A DNA stretch of 45,997 nucleotides from assembly GCA_028695965.1 (NCBI GenBank), contig JAQVHZ010000014.1:1-45997 (forward strand), in the 5' to 3' direction. Within the stretch, counting starts at the first letter, position 1; the number at the start of each line of letters is the position of its first letter. The position numbers and the translations under genes are program-made. The DNA comes from Thermoguttaceae bacterium (GTDB lineage Bacteria; Planctomycetota; Planctomycetia; Pirellulales; Thermoguttaceae). Below, piece by piece: positions 44,260-45,997 of this stretch. The notes beneath the pieces were generated by a model. The model searched no databases. It had not been told where the DNA came from and saw only the letters and a list, made by a program, of their open reading frames with translations.

Positions 44260-45997
44260 ATGAGCGTACCAAAACTCCCACAGCATATAGACCCGCCTCA
44301 AATTCCCAATTCAATGCGGAAAGGCACAGAAGAACAGCCGCCAAAATCGAACTTCTTTTTCATTTTGATGATGACGTTTCTCGTCATCTGGACTTTTCGT
44401 ATTTTTAGTTCCCCTGAAGATAAGCCGATTGTTGTAGACGATCCGCCTTCCGTCATAGGCGCTAATGTTGTGCCTGAGTTGACTGACGCGGTTCGAGAAA
44501 CGCTTCCTAAAGACTTCGTTGAAGCGGCAGAACAATCGCAGACTAGTGTTAAGCCGAGATTTGTAACATTGGGTTCTCTTGATCCCAACAGTCCTTATCG
44601 GATGTTGATTACCTTGTCAAATCGCGGCGCTTCTATTACTCGCGTGGAACTAAATGAATCCGCCTATGAGGATAACATCGACTCGTCCGGTTACCTGGGA
44701 CAAATTATTGTAGACGAATCCTTGGCGAACGACGAATCTCATGCCGGTTTGCCCGGCGTTTCTGTGCAAGCTGCTGGGGCTGGAACTCCTATCGCCCTTG
44801 CCGGGCTTAATGTTGGCGATCGCATTGTTTCGTTTACTGATGCAAATGGAGTAACGACGAAGATCAATGAAATGCTTGATTTGCGCGACGTATTGCTCAA
44901 AACGAAGCCAGGCGATAAGGTTGCCTTGGGGATTTACGAAGCTGACCGTTTGCAAACAAGCAGTTCGTATAGAACGACGTCGATGATTACGACAAACTAT
45001 TACATGAATAGAGCGTCTAAACCCTCCGACGAAATGGTTTTTGCAGACGTTGCAGAAAATGTGACGCCTGATCCTAACGATGAATCTGTTGAGACGACAG
45101 AGCAGGATTCTGCGGCAGAAGGAGTCGAGAACGGCGTCCAAAGCGAAGAGGTCGAGGGCAGTGAGCAGAGGGTTAACTCAGATGTTTTGAACGAACAAGG
45201 ACACGGTTCCATTGTTGATGAACTTGGCGAACCCACATTAGTTGAAGTTCAATTAGCTCACGCTCCTTTGTCTGTGCTCCGTCCTAGTGGTTTAGTACGT
45301 GATTATGCGGACTACCTCGACCTTGTAGGGTTGCAAGGAGGCTACGTTGATTTCGGGGAAAATGAGAATAATTACCTGAGAAATTATGATAAAAAAGCGC
45401 CTCATATTCGAAAAGTTAACAGTGAGCCGGCGTCGTTTTTGACAACGCTGGGGAGTATTGACGGAGAAAAAATTGCCGCCTGGTCTCCCAGCGAGGCAGA
45501 CATTAGAAGCAACGCCGCTAGATCAACCCTTCTTGACAATGAACTTGCTGGCGTGAGTTTGCGTAATGGCTTTTGGAACTATGTCGCCGAAGAATCTAGC
45601 GATAGCGTGGCGGTTTTTGAGAAGATTTTGCTTGAACGCCGTTTGAAGGTTACCAAGAAATATGAACTTGTTCAGCGTGCGGACGAAGACGCTAGCGCTA
45701 ATAACAACAGGAGGTCTGACTCGCAAGACGCTGTCATGTGGAATGGGCGCGCCTACCACTTGAAGCTATCGTTTCAAGTTCAGAACTTCGATCCTAACGT
45801 CGAACGGGTTGTTTCCTGTTTGCTTGATGGTCCTACCGGTTTGCCATTAGAAGGCGCGTGGTTTGCGTCAGGTCGTAAGACTGGCCCTAAAATGGGATCT
45901 TATGGTTTGCGTGACGTAATCGTTTCCATTAATAATCGCAAGACGTTTGACGTTATTTCTTGTTTGAATATTGCCCAGGGAAAAGCCACTCAACAAA
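44260..45997 (+). CDS. yidC: YidC/Oxa1 membrane insertase, N-terminal part (runs off window)
   Basis: The 5' end (about 579 codons) of a YidC-type insertase. ATG 44260 starts the frame; an upstream in-frame stop is at 44224. Near the N-terminus is one membrane helix (about 32-49, FFFILMMTFLVIWTFRIF). The periplasmic region carries YidC features: VTLGSLDPNSPYRMLITLSNRGASITRVEL (from about 105), and later the LDGPTGLPLEGAWFASGRK and GLRDVIVS stretches. A PDZ-like module is inserted at about 160-228, with GLNVGDRIVSF and KPGDKVALGIYEA. An acidic linker follows. The five-helix insertase core lies beyond the window. It would insert inner-membrane proteins with or without SecYEG. Confidence 0.85.
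   Translation, partial: MSVPKLPQHIDPPQIPNSMRKGTEEQPPKSNFFFILMMTFLVIWTFRIFSSPEDKPIVVDDPPSVIGANVVPELTDAVRETLPKDFVEAAEQSQTSVKPRFVTLGSLDPNSPYRMLITLSNRGASITRVELNESAYEDNIDSSGYLGQIIVDESLANDESHAGLPGVSVQAAGAGTPIALAGLNVGDRIVSFTDANGVTTKINEMLDLRDVLLKTKPGDKVALGIYEADRLQTSSSYRTTSMITTNYYMNRASKPSDEMVFADVAENVTPDPNDESVETTEQDSAAEGVENGVQSEEVEGSEQRVNSDVLNEQGHGSIVDELGEPTLVEVQLAHAPLSVLRPSGLVRDYADYLDLVGLQGGYVDFGENENNYLRNYDKKAPHIRKVNSEPASFLTTLGSIDGEKIAAWSPSEADIRSNAARSTLLDNELAGVSLRNGFWNYVAEESSDSVAVFEKILLERRLKVTKKYELVQRADEDASANNNRRSDSQDAVMWNGRAYHLKLSFQVQNFDPNVERVVSCLLDGPTGLPLEGAWFASGRKTGPKMGSYGLRDVIVSINNRKTFDVISCLNIAQGKATQQ

Noticed and set aside
1-45997. tRNA, rRNA, CRISPR, riboswitch and insertion sequence search by eye
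   Set aside because: No T-loop signature, no regular short repeats, no conserved B12 or other riboswitch core, and no transposase motif was seen. A covariance-model search would be needed to be certain.

Overview
The window looks like a chromosomal segment of a moderately AT-rich planctomycete (Planctomycetota). This is inference from gene content: a DUF1080-type secreted protein, DUF1573 and DUF11-repeat proteins, a transglutaminase/TPR protein, a YidC whose periplasmic domain carries a PDZ-like insert, a divergent sigma-54, and rsmH standing alone with no mur/fts genes behind it. I see no rRNA, tRNA, CRISPR array, insertion sequence or prophage gene. Most genes are housekeeping or envelope genes. 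Several start at TTG or GTG behind a clear Shine-Dalgarno, and in several cases the Shine-Dalgarno moves the start inward from the longest ORF.

Layout. 0-9 kb (+): a membrane-anchored HtrA-like protease, an isolated FliR/SctT-type export protein, then rsmH followed 17 bases later by a 1439-residue single-pass LysM protein. 9-11.4 kb (+): a possibly decayed stretch, an enolase-superfamily epimerase and a PduO-type cobalamin adenosyltransferase. 11.3-19.4 kb (-): tsaE with a YfhO-like 990-residue membrane protein (convergent with the adenosyltransferase, the two stop codons sharing CTAG), a DUF11 repeat protein, a 925-base gap, and a DUF1573 protein. 20-22.2 kb (+): a secreted transglutaminase-like/TPR protein, which shares a bidirectional terminator with a convergent lipoprotein (22.3-23.4 kb, -). 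23.6-30.9 kb (-): exbB-like, rpoN, a 25-bp perfect inverted repeat, then an LplT-like transporter translationally linked to an Aas-like acyltransferase/acyl-ACP synthetase. 31-34.3 kb (+): pgk, a FAH-family hydrolase and a DtxR/MntR-type regulator. 34.3-40.4 kb (-): a PTS EIIA-type regulator with an N-terminal DNA-binding-like segment, upstream of a GH20-like hexosaminidase, a TolC-family lipoprotein and a DUF1080 protein. 40.8-46 kb (+): glgB, a metallophosphoesterase, and the 5' part of yidC, cut by the window end.

How the genes fit together. The strongest theme is envelope upkeep: HtrA, YidC, LysM protein, LplT/Aas lyso-phospholipid recycling, TolC, ExbB, and secreted DUF11/DUF1573/DUF1080 proteins. 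Carbohydrate metabolism is the second theme (pgk, glgB, GH20-like enzyme, EIIA regulator). I did not find one large unknown multi-gene system. The best leads are the rsmH-LysM pair, the DtxR-like regulator with a mixed metal site and an added Cys cluster, the sigma-54 with eroded region I and RpoN box, the long palindrome behind rpoN, and a palindromic operator candidate at the yidC promoter.
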